A stretch of DNA of 64,000 nucleotides, from the NCBI RefSeq assembly GCF_014650335.1, contig NZ_BMUT01000007.1, forward strand, positions 1 through 64,000, read 5' to 3'. This DNA comes from Streptomyces hiroshimensis. Lineage in GTDB: Bacteria; Actinomycetota; Actinomycetes; Streptomycetales; Streptomycetaceae. The position numbers and the translations under genes were made by a program. Under the pieces are notes generated by a model. It was not told the origin of the DNA. It did no database searches and was given only the letters and a program-made list of their open reading frames with translations. This document shows positions 1 to 7,932 of this stretch, in pieces. Position 1 is the first letter of the stretch, and each line of letters starts with the position of its first letter.

Positions 1-239
1 CCGGGGTGAATGGCATCCGCCCCCGACTCGGCCGCCGCGGCAAGCACCTTGGCCACATCGAGGTAACTCGTCGCCGGGGTGTCACCGCCCAGCGCATACG
101 CCTCATCAGCAGCGCGGACATGCAGCGCGTCCCGGTCCGGATCCGCGTAGACCGCCACACTGGCAATCCCGGCATCCCGGCACGCGCGAGCTACGCGGAC
201 AGCGATTTCGCCACGGTTGGCGATGAGCACCTTGCGCAC
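1..239 (-). CDS. Acyl-CoA carboxylase alpha subunit (biotin carboxylase), N-terminal part only
   Basis: The reverse strand from a GTG at 239 reads MRKVLIANRGEIAVRVARAC and continues with YADPD and an AYALGG-type stretch. This is the N-terminal ATP-grasp pre-domain of biotin carboxylase, which carboxylates biotin on the carrier protein to feed malonyl-CoA formation. An AGAGGAC ribosome-binding site sits just upstream. The gene runs off the left edge after about 79 codons. Next to it lies an atypical OmpR regulator and a butyrolactone receptor system, the arrangement seen at jadJ-jadR1 in jadomycin clusters, where the carboxylase supplies a type II polyketide synthase. That role is inferred, because the polyketide genes are outside the window. 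A housekeeping accA copy is the alternative. Confidence 0.88.
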   Translation of the reverse strand, partial: MRKVLIANRGEIAVRVARACRDAGIASVAVYADPDRDALHVRAADEAYALGGDTPATSYLDVAKVLAAAAESGADAIHP

Positions 240-256
240 GATGGATGTCCTCTTTC

Positions 257-306
257 AAAGACGATCGGAAGTCAAAAGACGATCGGAAGTCATCGGATGT
301 CGGTAG
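257..306. promoter_or_regulatory. Direct repeats upstream of the carboxylase gene
   Basis: An 18-base unit, AAAGACGATCGGAAGTCA, occurs twice back to back (257-274 and 275-292). The core heptamer TCGGAAG at 265 and 283 is followed by variants TCGGATG (293) and TCGGTAG (300). OmpR-family and SARP activators bind direct heptamer repeats of this kind. The site lies between the carboxylase gene and the atypical response-regulator gene, so it is a good candidate binding site for that regulator. The spacings (18, 10 and 7 bases) are not the canonical 11, so the assignment is tentative. Confidence 0.5.
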
Positions 307-390
307 ACCTAATCAGAGAACGGTCGAGTGGTGATCGATGAGGTCATCGTGTGCGGGGCGGCGTCGTCAGGCCGGCGGGAGGGGACGGGC

Positions 391-1179
391 TCAGGCCTGC
401 CCGAAGCGGAAGCCGACGCCGCGGACGGTGATGATCCAGTCGGCGGATCCGAGCTTGCCGCGCAGGCTGCTGACGTGGGTGTCGATCGTCCGGCCGGGGC
501 GGGACCAGGAGTCCTCCCAGACCTGGGCCATGAGCTGTTTGCGGGAGACGACCTTCTCCGGCCGGGAGGCCAGCAGGTGGAGGAGGTCGAATTCCTTGCG
601 GGTGACGTCGATCCGGCGTCCGCCCAGGCGCACTTCGCGCAGGTCGGGGTCGATGGTCAGCGGCCCGCTGGTGATGACCTGCGCCGTGGGGCGCACCGCG
701 GGGCGCGCACGGCGCATGACGGCTTCGATACGGGCCGTCAGCTCGCGGAAGCCGTAGGGCTCGACGACGTAGTCGTCGGCGCCGGCCTGCAGGCCGAGGA
801 CCCGGTCGAGCTCACCGGCCACGGCGCTCACCGCGATGATGGGGACCTCGCTGGCGGCCCTGATGGCCCGGCAGACCTCGAGGCCGTCCAGGTCGGGCAG
901 TTCCGGATCCAGCAGGACGAGGTCCGCCGAACGGTACTCGTCGAGGGCCGCCTCCCCGGTGGCGACCGAGAAGGTCTCATAGCCGTGGCGCCGCAGTCTT
1001 CGGGTGAGTGTCTCACCGACGTGCGCGTCGCTTTCGATGACGAGGATCCGCAGGGTCTCACCCAGCCGCGCCAGGGCAGGGGATCGGTCCGCGGGGTGTT
1101 CCGCCCTCGGCCGCGGCACACGGCCCCCAGGACCCTCGCCCGGGTGCGCGTCGAGGAGAGTGCCGACCTGCTGATTCAT
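391..1179 (-). CDS. Atypical OmpR-family response regulator (JadR1-like)
   Basis: The product is 262 residues, starting at MNQQVG. It has a receiver domain (about 43-155) and a C-terminal winged helix (about 165-260) ending in the family signature DTHVSSLRGKL...VRGVGFRF. The receiver keeps the phospho-acceptor Asp91 (LVLLDPELPDLDG) and Ser118. One acidic-pair residue is Ser50 (VIESD), and the near-invariant Lys is Glu140 (DDYVVEPYGF). Such pockets occur in JadR1-type regulators, which respond to pathway products rather than phosphate. No sensor kinase is adjacent. Its promoter carries a butyrolactone-receptor operator, so it probably sits below the receptor and above the biosynthetic genes. 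Confidence 0.85.
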   Translation of the reverse strand: MNQQVGTLLDAHPGEGPGGRVPRPRAEHPADRSPALARLGETLRILVIESDAHVGETLTRRLRRHGYETFSVATGEAALDEYRSADLVLLDPELPDLDGLEVCRAIRAASEVPIIAVSAVAGELDRVLGLQAGADDYVVEPYGFRELTARIEAVMRRARPAVRPTAQVITSGPLTIDPDLREVRLGGRRIDVTRKEFDLLHLLASRPEKVVSRKQLMAQVWEDSWSRPGRTIDTHVSSLRGKLGSADWIITVRGVGFRFGQA

Positions 1180-1233
1180 CGCTGCTCCTGCACGTCCGCG
1201 CGGCGACGGTGCCGCGAACAACCGTTCACTGTG

Positions 1234-1263
1234 AGAGTACAAACCGGACTGTCGGTTTGTCAA
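1234..1263 (-). promoter_or_regulatory. Regulator promoter overlapped by an autoregulatory element (ARE 1)
   Basis: On the minus strand TTGACA (1263-1258) and TACTCT (1239-1234) are 18 bases apart and point at the response-regulator gene, 55 bases away. The spacer is occupied by a perfect inverted repeat: ACAAACCG (1239-1246), six bases, CGGTTTGT (1253-1260). This fits the element bound by ArpA/ScbR-type gamma-butyrolactone receptors. A bound receptor would cover the promoter, so repression is the expected outcome. Confidence 0.75.
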
Positions 1264-1513
1264 CGGGCTATAGGGCAAGGCGATGCCTCCACCCACAGAA
1301 GCCTCATATCGGTCATCAACGGATGGCGCCGACCGGGAATCCGGGTCAACTTGCCTCACAAAAAGAGGGTTTATGAGCACTCACAAGAGGGGAACCCGAC
1401 CGCCACCACCTCGCCGGTCGCCACAGTACGCAACATGAGAGGTACAGGCCGTGCGGGACCTTCGAGCGCCAGATACTCCACATAAGGAGCATCTCGGGCG
1501 GCGACAGTAGAAA

Positions 1514-1535
1514 TAAAACCAGTTAGTTGGTTTCA
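1514..1535. promoter_or_regulatory. Autoregulatory element upstream of first TetR gene (ARE 2)
   Basis: TAAAACCA (1514-1521), six bases, TGGTTTCA (1528-1535) form an inverted repeat with one mismatch and the same 8-6-8 layout as ARE 1. It lies 35 bases upstream of the GTG start of the first TetR-family gene and probably mediates auto- or cross-regulation. Confidence 0.65.
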
Positions 1536-1569
1536 TGTTGCTCATGACGTCGTCCTCCAGGAGTTGCCG

Positions 1570-2247
1570 GTGACGAAGCAAGAACGGGCCATGAACACCC
1601 GGCACGCACTGATCCGCTCCGCAGCCCAGGCCTTCGATCAGTTCGGCTACACCCGCGCCAAGCTCGCCGGCATCAGCGCCGGCGCCGGGGTGAGCTCGGG
1701 CGCCCTGCACTTCCACTTCGACACCAAGGCCGCCATGGCCGCAGCGGTGGAGTCCGAGGCCGCCCGGACCCTGCACGCCCTGACCCGGCACGCCCACCGC
1801 AAGAGCCCCTCCCCCCTGCAGGCGCTCATCGACTCGTCGCACGTCATCGCCCAGCAGCTGCGGTGGGACGTCGTGGTGCGCGCAGGCTTTCACCTCAACT
1901 GCCGTACCGCACACCACTCCGAGACGAATCTGCGCCAGGAATGGCTCGAGTGCGTACGACACACGCTGGAGCGGTCGGCGACCCACGGGCAGACGCCGCC
2001 GCAGGCCGTGCGCGAGGAGCTGACCGCCGCGGTCGTTGGCGCGACCGCCGGATTCGAGGCCTTGGCGCGTCACGACCGCACCTGGCTCTCACGTCACACC
2101 CTGACCGGCCTCTGGCACACTCTGCTGCCGCAGCTGGCCACACCCAAGGCCCTGGCCCAACTGCAGCCCGCCGGCACGGAGTCCGTCATCCACGCAACCG
2201 GCCCCACTGCCGACCGGCCCGCCGCGGCCCACGCGCTCCGCGGCTGA
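1570..2247 (+). CDS. Gamma-butyrolactone-receptor-type TetR regulator (JadR2-like)
   Basis: The product is 225 residues. The GTG at 1570 is chosen because AGGAG (1559-1563) is six bases upstream; the TTG at 1564 would touch the ribosome-binding site. The N-terminus has the family helix-turn-helix (TRHALIRSAAQAFDQFGYTR, then GVSSGALHFHFDTKAAMAAAV). The C-terminal domain is divergent from the second receptor at 2765-3442. In jadomycin-type clusters one such protein is the true butyrolactone receptor and the other a pseudo-receptor that binds antibiotics. Its place beside the atypical regulator suggests the pseudo-receptor (JadR2) role. Which of the two binds the butyrolactone cannot be settled from sequence. 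Confidence 0.85.
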   Translation: MTKQERAMNTRHALIRSAAQAFDQFGYTRAKLAGISAGAGVSSGALHFHFDTKAAMAAAVESEAARTLHALTRHAHRKSPSPLQALIDSSHVIAQQLRWDVVVRAGFHLNCRTAHHSETNLRQEWLECVRHTLERSATHGQTPPQAVREELTAAVVGATAGFEALARHDRTWLSRHTLTGLWHTLLPQLATPKALAQLQPAGTESVIHATGPTADRPAAAHALRG

Positions 2248-2301
2248 GCTCCCGCAGCACCCTCCCGAAAAAGAGACCGGCGGCCACGGCACCGCCACCA
2301 C

Positions 2302-2330
2302 AAGGCCCGCAATGTCCGTTGCGGGCCTTT
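2302..2330 (+). terminator. Terminator after first TetR gene
   Basis: A perfect 11-base stem, AAGGCCCGCAA (2302-2312) with TTGCGGGCCTT (2319-2329), has a six-base loop and a short T run. It lies 55 bases after the TetR stop codon. Confidence 0.8.
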
Positions 2331-2351
2331 GCCGTGCCCGGAAAGACACAG

Positions 2352-2373
2352 AGAAACCAACCATGCGGTTTCT
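2352..2373. promoter_or_regulatory. Autoregulatory element-like inverted repeat (ARE 3)
   Basis: AGAAACCA (2352-2359), six bases, CGGTTTCT (2366-2373) repeats the 8-6-8 layout with one mismatch. It sits in the 517-base gap between the two receptor genes, 79 bases before ARE 4. No start codon is close, so it may act together with ARE 4. Confidence 0.45.
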
Positions 2374-2451
2374 CACGCAGACGAGCTCGATCGCCGCCCC
2401 GGCCAGACATTCGCCCAGGTCACTCGATACGTATGGGATTCCCGTCGACCC

Positions 2452-2482
2452 TTGACAAACAGGATGGCCGGTTTGTTAGCGT
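2452..2482 (+). promoter_or_regulatory. Plus-strand promoter overlapped by an autoregulatory element (ARE 4)
   Basis: TTGACA (2452-2457) is followed 18-19 bases later by TTAGCGT. The spacer is filled by ACAAACAG (2455-2462), six bases, CGGTTTGT (2469-2476), the same architecture as ARE 1. Downstream, a strong AGGAGGG site precedes an ATG at 2581. That reading frame (to 3075) is Arg/Pro-rich, resembles nothing known and runs antisense into the second receptor gene, so it is not listed as a gene. The promoter may give an antisense RNA or be left from a lost gene. The rest of 2248-2764 shows only the terminator and ARE 3. Confidence 0.6.
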
Positions 2483-2764
2483 CCCTGACGTCGGATCACC
2501 CGAGGGCCTCACTGTCACGAGCAGCGGCTCCGGGACAGCTTTTCGATGCCGCGCAGGGGTAACGAGGAGGGCTCGTACCCATGGCACCACGCGCCCGCGC
2601 CGGCATCGGCCATAGGACACAGGGGGAAAGCGTGGACGTCGTCACCCGTGGCAGGGCGGAGGGCTCGCCACTCCATGCGGCAGCGGTCCTGCACAGCCCG
2701 CCGCCCGCACATCTTCTACGCGTTCTACGCGCCCGGCGTCACCGCCGGGCCACTACTTCGGTCG

Positions 2765-3442
2765 TCAGGAGGCGGCGGATGCCGTTTCCTGACGGCGTTC
2801 CTGCTCGCGCTGGGCCTGGTGCGCCTCCCAGACCCTCGTCCCCCGGTCCGGGGCCGTGTCCAGCGCCCGCAGTGCACCCGGCACCGCGACACCCGGCAGC
2901 ATCGTGTCGTAGAGCAGCGCGACCCGCTCCTCCAGGGAGTCGCCCCCGTCGAGTGCCGTCGACAGGACCTCGACGCCCGTCCAGGCGCTCACGAACAGCG
3001 TGGCGATCCGGTCCGCGTCCACGTGGGGCAGCAGCTCCCCCTGCTCCTTCGCCGCGGCCAGCTGTCCCGCGATGAAGGCGATCCACGCCGGCCAGGACGT
3101 GCCGAAGAGGTCCCGCGCCTTGCGGTCGGCCGACAGCCGGATCGCAGCGCTCAGCAGCGGCTCGCGCGGCAGCCGGTGCGCCAGCACCATGCCGACGTCC
3201 ACCCACTCCTGCAGGCGCGACTCCTGGGGCATGACGCCTTCGGTGGTCAGAGCCTCACTGAGGACGCCGCGCGCCAGCTCCTCCTTGGAGGCGAAGTGGA
3301 AATACAGCGCCCCCTTGGTCACGCCCGCGCGTCCGAGGATCTCCGCGATCGTCGCCGACTCGTACCCGTATTCGTCGAAGACCTCCCCTGCCGCCTCAAG
3401 GATGAGACGGCGCGTATGAATCGCCCGTGCCTGCTTCGCCAT
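2765..3442 (-). CDS. Gamma-butyrolactone receptor, TetR family (JadR3/ScbR-like)
   Basis: The product is 225 residues. The ATG start has GGGAGGT a few bases upstream. The N-terminal helix-turn-helix (TRRLILEAAGEVFDEYGYES, then GVTKGALYFHFASKEELARGV) matches ArpA/ScbR receptors very closely. The ligand domain carries the Trp-containing stretch FGTSWPAWIAFI and SAWTGVEVLS, typical of butyrolactone-binding members. It probably represses the adjacent AfsA gene and itself until a butyrolactone accumulates. It is divergent from the AfsA gene with ARE 5 between them, the usual ScbR/ScbA arrangement. Confidence 0.9.
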   Translation of the reverse strand: MAKQARAIHTRRLILEAAGEVFDEYGYESATIAEILGRAGVTKGALYFHFASKEELARGVLSEALTTEGVMPQESRLQEWVDVGMVLAHRLPREPLLSAAIRLSADRKARDLFGTSWPAWIAFIAGQLAAAKEQGELLPHVDADRIATLFVSAWTGVEVLSTALDGGDSLEERVALLYDTMLPGVAVPGALRALDTAPDRGTRVWEAHQAQREQERRQETASAAS

Positions 3443-3588
3443 TGATTACCTCCCGATCACCGACAGTCAACCGCCACAAGACCGCTCACCCGGCGACATC
3501 CACAGTCCGCCCCGGTGCGGCGAATCCGGGGTCTTCCTCACCCGGCCCACCGGGTGACCGGCCCTCATACCCTGCCACCCACCCAAAA

Positions 3589-3610
3589 GCAAACCGGATA
3601 GTACGTATCT
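3589..3610. promoter_or_regulatory. Autoregulatory element between receptor and AfsA genes (ARE 5)
   Basis: On the minus strand the site reads AGATACGT, six bases, CGGTTTGC, close to the published receptor-binding consensus (AnATACnnAC...CGGTTTG). It lies 54 bases upstream of the AfsA start and 147 bases upstream of the receptor start, so it probably governs AfsA and perhaps both genes. Confidence 0.6.
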
Positions 3611-3663
3611 TATCACCGAGCCGGCTAACCACCGGGACGCACGAATCCACTCCGAGGAGAGAC

Positions 3664-4905
3664 GTGTCTCAGATCCTGCTCAGCCCCGCTCCCCGTGCCG
3701 ACGAGAGCACCCCGCAGCCCGCCGACCGGTCCGTTCCGTGCCGGAACATCCGAGTGCAGGCCGATCAGATCGACGCGTCCGGCCGGCTCCACGCCTCAGC
3801 CGCAGACCTTAGCGCCGAGACCACGCGGGAGGGCAGCGGCGGCAGCGGCGCCGGCGACGCCTCCGGCGGCCCCGGAGCCGACGGCGGCGGCCGCGTGGCC
3901 AAGGAGCTGGTCCACCTGAGCTTCGACGACGCCGTGTACCTCACCGGCTGCGAACAGCAGGATGCCACCCACTACACGGTCTCCGCGCTCTGGCCCGCCC
4001 ACACGACCCACCGCATACCGGACCACGGCACCCACTACGAGACCCTCGTGGTCGCCCAGACCATTCGCCAGGCGGGCCTCTTCCTCGCCCACACCTCTTA
4101 CGCGGCACCCCTGGACCACGCCACTCTCCTGCGCACCTTCTCCTACACCCTCAACCCGGATGCCGTCGTCGACACCCACCGGGCGACACCGCTGCACATC
4201 AACATCACGGCCACCCCCACCACAACGCGCAACAACCGCACCACCGCCCTCCACCTCCGCATGACCATCACCGCTGCCGGGTCCACCTCCGGGTCCACCG
4301 GCGAGCCCGGCGACACCGCCGAAACCGTTCTCGCCACCGGCGAGACGGCCTTCGAGTGGATTCCCCCGGCGGTCTACCGCCGTCTGCGGGGTGCGTACCA
4401 CCGGCCGCCCACGACTCTGCCGCCCGTCACACCGCCGCTCCCGCCCGCGCAGGCCGGTCGCACCACGGCCGACGAGGTCGTGCTCAGCCCCACCGCGCAG
4501 CCCCGCACGTGGCAGCTGCGCCACCCCTTCGACAACACCGTCCTCTACGACCACGCCGTCGACCACGTCCCCGGTCTCGTGCTCATCGAGGCGGCCACCC
4601 AGGCCGCGTACACCATCACCGAGCCCGTCGGCAGCACCGGCACGTCCTCAGGTGCCGCCGCCGGCACCGGCTCGTGCGCCTGCGACCCGTCCGCTGTGGA
4701 CGACGGCGCCTACCGTCCGCAGCCCACCACGACGCACACCACGTTCCACCGGTACGCGGAGTTCGACGCCCCCATCACCATCACGATCGACACCCGCACG
4801 GCTTCGCGCACCGTCACCCGCACGACGGTCGGGTACCAGAACGACGAGCCCGTCTTCACCACCACGCACACCGCTCCCGCGCCCGCGCCTGCTCCCGTCG
4901 CCTGA
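3664..4905 (+). CDS. afsA: AfsA-type gamma-butyrolactone biosynthesis enzyme
   Basis: The product is 413 residues from a GTG at 3664 preceded by GAGGAGAG. AfsA proteins condense a beta-ketoacyl thioester with dihydroxyacetone phosphate, the first committed step to A-factor-type signals. Two hot-dog repeats are visible: one around VHLSFDDAVYLTG, the other around LRHPFDNTVLYDHAVDHVPG...LIEAATQAA. The protein is about 100 residues longer than A-factor AfsA because of a Gly/Ser-rich insert at about residues 56-78, a second Gly/Ser-rich loop near 330-345 and a Pro/Ala tail. The neighbouring receptor, reductase and operators give a complete-looking signalling unit. Confidence 0.88.
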   Translation: MSQILLSPAPRADESTPQPADRSVPCRNIRVQADQIDASGRLHASAADLSAETTREGSGGSGAGDASGGPGADGGGRVAKELVHLSFDDAVYLTGCEQQDATHYTVSALWPAHTTHRIPDHGTHYETLVVAQTIRQAGLFLAHTSYAAPLDHATLLRTFSYTLNPDAVVDTHRATPLHINITATPTTTRNNRTTALHLRMTITAAGSTSGSTGEPGDTAETVLATGETAFEWIPPAVYRRLRGAYHRPPTTLPPVTPPLPPAQAGRTTADEVVLSPTAQPRTWQLRHPFDNTVLYDHAVDHVPGLVLIEAATQAAYTITEPVGSTGTSSGAAAGTGSCACDPSAVDDGAYRPQPTTTHTTFHRYAEFDAPITITIDTRTASRTVTRTTVGYQNDEPVFTTTHTAPAPAPAPVA

Positions 4906-4944
4906 CGGGCCGGGCGGACCACAGCGCAACACAGCGGAACACGG

Positions 4945-4982
4945 GCGGAGCCCGGCGGCCGGACCGGGCCGCCGGGCTCCGC
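4945..4982. terminator. Bidirectional terminator hairpin
   Basis: A perfect 16-base stem (4945-4960 with 4967-4982, starting GCGGAGCCCGGCGGCC) has a six-base loop. It lies between the convergent AfsA and reductase genes and can serve both. Confidence 0.75.
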
Positions 4983-4988
4983 GCCGCG

Positions 4989-5762
4989 TCACACCATCGT
5001 GAATCCGCCGTCCACCGGCAGGACCGCGCCTGTCACGAACGACGCCCGGTCGCTGCACAGCCAGGCCGCGGCCTCCGCGATCTCGGCCGGCTCGGCCGTG
5101 CGCGCCTGCGGCGTCAGGCGGTGGAGCTCGGGCTCGATGTGCGGGTTCCGCTCGAACCAGCCGGCGATGATCTCGCTCCGCGTCGTCCCGGGCGCGACCG
5201 TGTTCACCCGGATGCCGTGCGGCGCGTACTCCGCCGCAGCGGCCTTCGTCAGCCCGATCACCGCGTGCTTCGACGCGATGTACGGGGCGGCGGCGGGTAT
5301 CGCCAGCATCCCGGCGACGCTGCTGTTGTTGACGATGGAACCGCCCGCCCCGGACTCCACCATCGCCGCGAGCTCGTGCCGCATGACGTTCCAGACACCT
5401 CGCACGTTCGTATCCATGATCGCGTCGTAGGCGTCGTCCTTCATCAGGTGCATCGGCTCCTGGTCCCAGCCGATTCCCGCGTTGTTGAACGCGGCGTCGA
5501 GACGCCCGTGCCGCTCCACCGCGAACTCCACCGCCCGCCGCGCGTCACCCTCATCTCGTAGGTCGCCCACGACGAATGCGGCGTCACCACCGCCCCCGCG
5601 GATCTCCTCGCACAGCGCTTCCAGGCGCTCGCCCCGGCGTGCCGTCAGCACCACCGCGGCCCCCTCACGCGCAAACACCTTCGCCGCGGCGGCGCCGATG
5701 CCGCTGCTCGCCCCCGTCACCAGAACACACTTACCGGCAAGAAAACCCTGATGTTCAGTCAT
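4989..5762 (-). CDS. Short-chain dehydrogenase/reductase, possible butyrolactone ketoreductase
   Basis: The product is 257 residues from the ATG at 5762. It is a classical SDR: cofactor loop TGASSGIG near residue 15, NNAG near 90, catalytic Ser in NNSSVAG, and YIASK with the catalytic Tyr/Lys, ending with DGGFTMV. Length is normal. In virginiae butanolide and related systems an SDR beside the AfsA homologue reduces the side-chain ketone or the butenolide. Convergence with the AfsA gene makes that role likely here. A general ketoreductase is the alternative, since family membership alone does not define the substrate. Confidence 0.85.
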   Translation of the reverse strand: MTEHQGFLAGKCVLVTGASSGIGAAAAKVFAREGAAVVLTARRGERLEALCEEIRGGGGDAAFVVGDLRDEGDARRAVEFAVERHGRLDAAFNNAGIGWDQEPMHLMKDDAYDAIMDTNVRGVWNVMRHELAAMVESGAGGSIVNNSSVAGMLAIPAAAPYIASKHAVIGLTKAAAAEYAPHGIRVNTVAPGTTRSEIIAGWFERNPHIEPELHRLTPQARTAEPAEIAEAAAWLCSDRASFVTGAVLPVDGGFTMV

Positions 5763-5871
5763 GGCCGGAATCCTGCCATCACGCACCGGCCGCTCTCCCC
5801 CGGCCCCCGCCCGCCACCCGAGTGGCGCACCGGTGGCTCACAGGCGGGCGGGAAAGGGAAGGGACTCCGGT

Positions 5872-7098
5872 GTGCCCGGGCTTCGTGACCCCCTGACGAT
5901 GCTGGTGAGGCGCGGCAGGGAGCCCGCGGTCGTGCAGACCGTCCGGTCCACCGCAGCCGCGGTGATCTCCTATGTCGTGGCGCTGGAGCTGAGCAGCGAA
6001 CCGGCCCCGCTGACCGCGCCGCTCACCGCGCTGCTGGTCGTCCAGGTCACCCTGTACGCCACGCTCACCACAGGGGTGCGCCGGGTCAATTCCGTCGTGG
6101 CCGGCGTCCTGATCGCGATCGGTTTCAGCGTGCTGGTCGGGCTGTCCTGGTGGAGCCTCGGGCTGATCATCCTGGCCTCCCTCGTCATCGGGCGGTTCGT
6201 GAAGGCGGGCGAATTCGTCCCCGAGGTCGCGATCAGCGCGATGCTCGTCCTCGGGGTGACGCAGGTCGCGGAAACGGCGTGGGACCGGGTGCTGGAGACC
6301 CTGATCGGCGCGGTCGTCGGGATGTTGTTCAACGTCCTGCTCGTCCCCCCGGTATGGGTGCAGCCGGCAGGGGAGGCCATCGAGGATCTCGCCCGCCGGA
6401 TGCGCCGGCTCCTGCAGGACATCGGCGAGGAGATCAGCGGGCACACCCCCGTGGAGAAGGCCGCGGCCCGGCTGCACGCGGCCCGGCGCCTCGACCACGA
6501 CATCGTCCAGGTGGACGCCTCGCTGCGCCAGGCCGAGGACAGCCTCCGCCTCAATCCGCGCGTCAAGGAGGGGCTCCTCTACCGGGTCGTGCTGCGCACC
6601 GGGCTGGACGCGCTCGAGATCACCGCGGTGGTGCTGCGCGTGACCTGCCGGACCCTCACCGACCTCGCGAGCCACCGCAGGGAGGAATCGCTCTTCCCCG
6701 AAGAGACCGCCGCCGCGCTCCGGGAGGTCTTCACGAACATGGCCCTGGCGGTCGAGAACTTCGCCGTCGTCATCACGACACACGTCACCGCCAGCGCCGA
6801 ACACGCCGAGGAGAACCTCACGCGCGAGCTGGAGGCCGCCCGGACCACCCGTGACCGCGCCGCGGACCTCCTCCTCCACCAGGTGCAGGAGCACCCGCGT
6901 CAATGGCAGCTGCACGGGGCGCTCCTCGCGGAGATCGACCGCATCCTCGACGAGCTCGACGTCGAGAAGCGCACCGAGCGGCTGACGGAGGAACTCGACC
7001 GCCACTCCCGGGAGCAGCGCGAGCGCTACCCGCGTCTCCACCGCATCGCCCAGCGCCTCCGCAGCAGCCGCTACGGCCGTCGCAGCACGCTCAAGTAG
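5872..7098 (+). CDS. FUSC/aromatic-acid-exporter-type membrane protein
   Basis: The product is 408 residues from the GTG at 5872, preceded by GGAAGGGA. The first half has about five or six membrane segments (for example VVAGVLIAIGFSVLVGLSWW and LIGAVVGMLFNVLLVPP). The second half is a long cytoplasmic helical region rich in Arg, Glu and Leu, probably coiled coil. This is the architecture of actinobacterial FUSC/ArAE proteins, related to p-hydroxybenzoic acid efflux proteins. The substrate is unknown. It is divergent from the reductase gene and stands alone. Confidence 0.8.
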   Translation: MPGLRDPLTMLVRRGREPAVVQTVRSTAAAVISYVVALELSSEPAPLTAPLTALLVVQVTLYATLTTGVRRVNSVVAGVLIAIGFSVLVGLSWWSLGLIILASLVIGRFVKAGEFVPEVAISAMLVLGVTQVAETAWDRVLETLIGAVVGMLFNVLLVPPVWVQPAGEAIEDLARRMRRLLQDIGEEISGHTPVEKAAARLHAARRLDHDIVQVDASLRQAEDSLRLNPRVKEGLLYRVVLRTGLDALEITAVVLRVTCRTLTDLASHRREESLFPEETAAALREVFTNMALAVENFAVVITTHVTASAEHAEENLTRELEAARTTRDRAADLLLHQVQEHPRQWQLHGALLAEIDRILDELDVEKRTERLTEELDRHSREQRERYPRLHRIAQRLRSSRYGRRSTLK

Positions 7099-7398
7099 CC
7101 GTCGCAGCACGCTCGAACACCCGGTCGCGGCACGCTCGAACAGCCACCCGTCCGCCCCTACCCGGCCGCTTTCGCCGGCAACGTTCCGCAACCCTGGCGT
7201 GACGCGGCGCGGCGATCTACGATCACAGGCGGCTTGGGCATATGTGCGAGGGGGGCTCGTGGTGCTGCCATTGACCGCCTTGGGGTATGCAGTGCCGGCC
7301 CGCCGGCCCGCCGCCTCCTCCGGGGGGCCGCGGTGACCCGGCGCGGCTACCGGGTCATGTGCCCGCCCGTCCCTACGACCGCGGGAGAAGCGACTGAG

Positions 7399-7932
7399 AT
7401 GCACTGGAGGCATCTGCGCCGCCGATGCCAGAAGGTGATCGGCCGGATTCCTGTGCCGGACCCTTTCTCCGCACAGGACCTGTGCGAACGCCTGGCCGCC
7501 GAACGTGACCGGCCGCTGCGTCTACTGGCTCTGCCCACACCGACCGTCCCCGGGACGCCGTCGGGAATGCTGCTGTCCGTCGAGACCGAGGACTTCATCC
7601 TCTACGACGGGCAGACCAGCCCGCTGCACCAGGAGCACATCATCGTCCATGAGATCGGGCACCTGGTGTGCAACCACCGCTCCGCGCTCGACGACACCCG
7701 GCTCCACCGCCATCTCGACATCACCGATCCCCATTCGGTGCGCCGGGTCCTGCCGCGGATCCGCTACGGCGACGAGCAGGAGCAGGAGGCGGAGATGATC
7801 GCCACCCTGATCCTGGAGGCGGCCGGGCGGGTGCCCGCGCCCACGCTGCTGTCGGGGATGCTCGGCGGCCTGGAGTCGGCGATGGGCCTGCGGGTGGGCC
7901 GTCCGACGGGGGCGTCGTGCTCACCTGGATAG
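7399..7932 (+). CDS. ImmA/IrrE-type metalloprotease (toxin-like)
   Basis: The product is 177 residues from the ATG at 7399, which has GGGAGAAG eight bases upstream. A zinc-protease motif HEIGH (84-88) lies in IIVHEIGHLVCNH, and a later Glu-rich stretch (DEQEQEAEMIATLIL) can give the third ligand. ImmA/IrrE proteins usually cleave a partner XRE repressor, but no XRE gene is adjacent. Instead the gene overlaps by 16 bases the start of a membrane protein, a pairing common in Streptomyces. Longer in-frame starts exist upstream (7234, 7357) but lack a good ribosome-binding site. Confidence 0.8.
   Translation: MHWRHLRRRCQKVIGRIPVPDPFSAQDLCERLAAERDRPLRLLALPTPTVPGTPSGMLLSVETEDFILYDGQTSPLHQEHIIVHEIGHLVCNHRSALDDTRLHRHLDITDPHSVRRVLPRIRYGDEQEQEAEMIATLILEAAGRVPAPTLLSGMLGGLESAMGLRVGRPTGASCSPG

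Noticed and set aside
1564..1570. TTG start for the first TetR gene
   Set aside because: It would directly adjoin the AGGAG site; the GTG at 1570 has the right spacing.
2581..3075. Plus-strand frame with a strong ribosome-binding site
   Set aside because: Composition is Arg/Pro-rich like an antisense shadow, it overlaps the receptor gene, and no homology is recognisable; kept only as a promoter observation.
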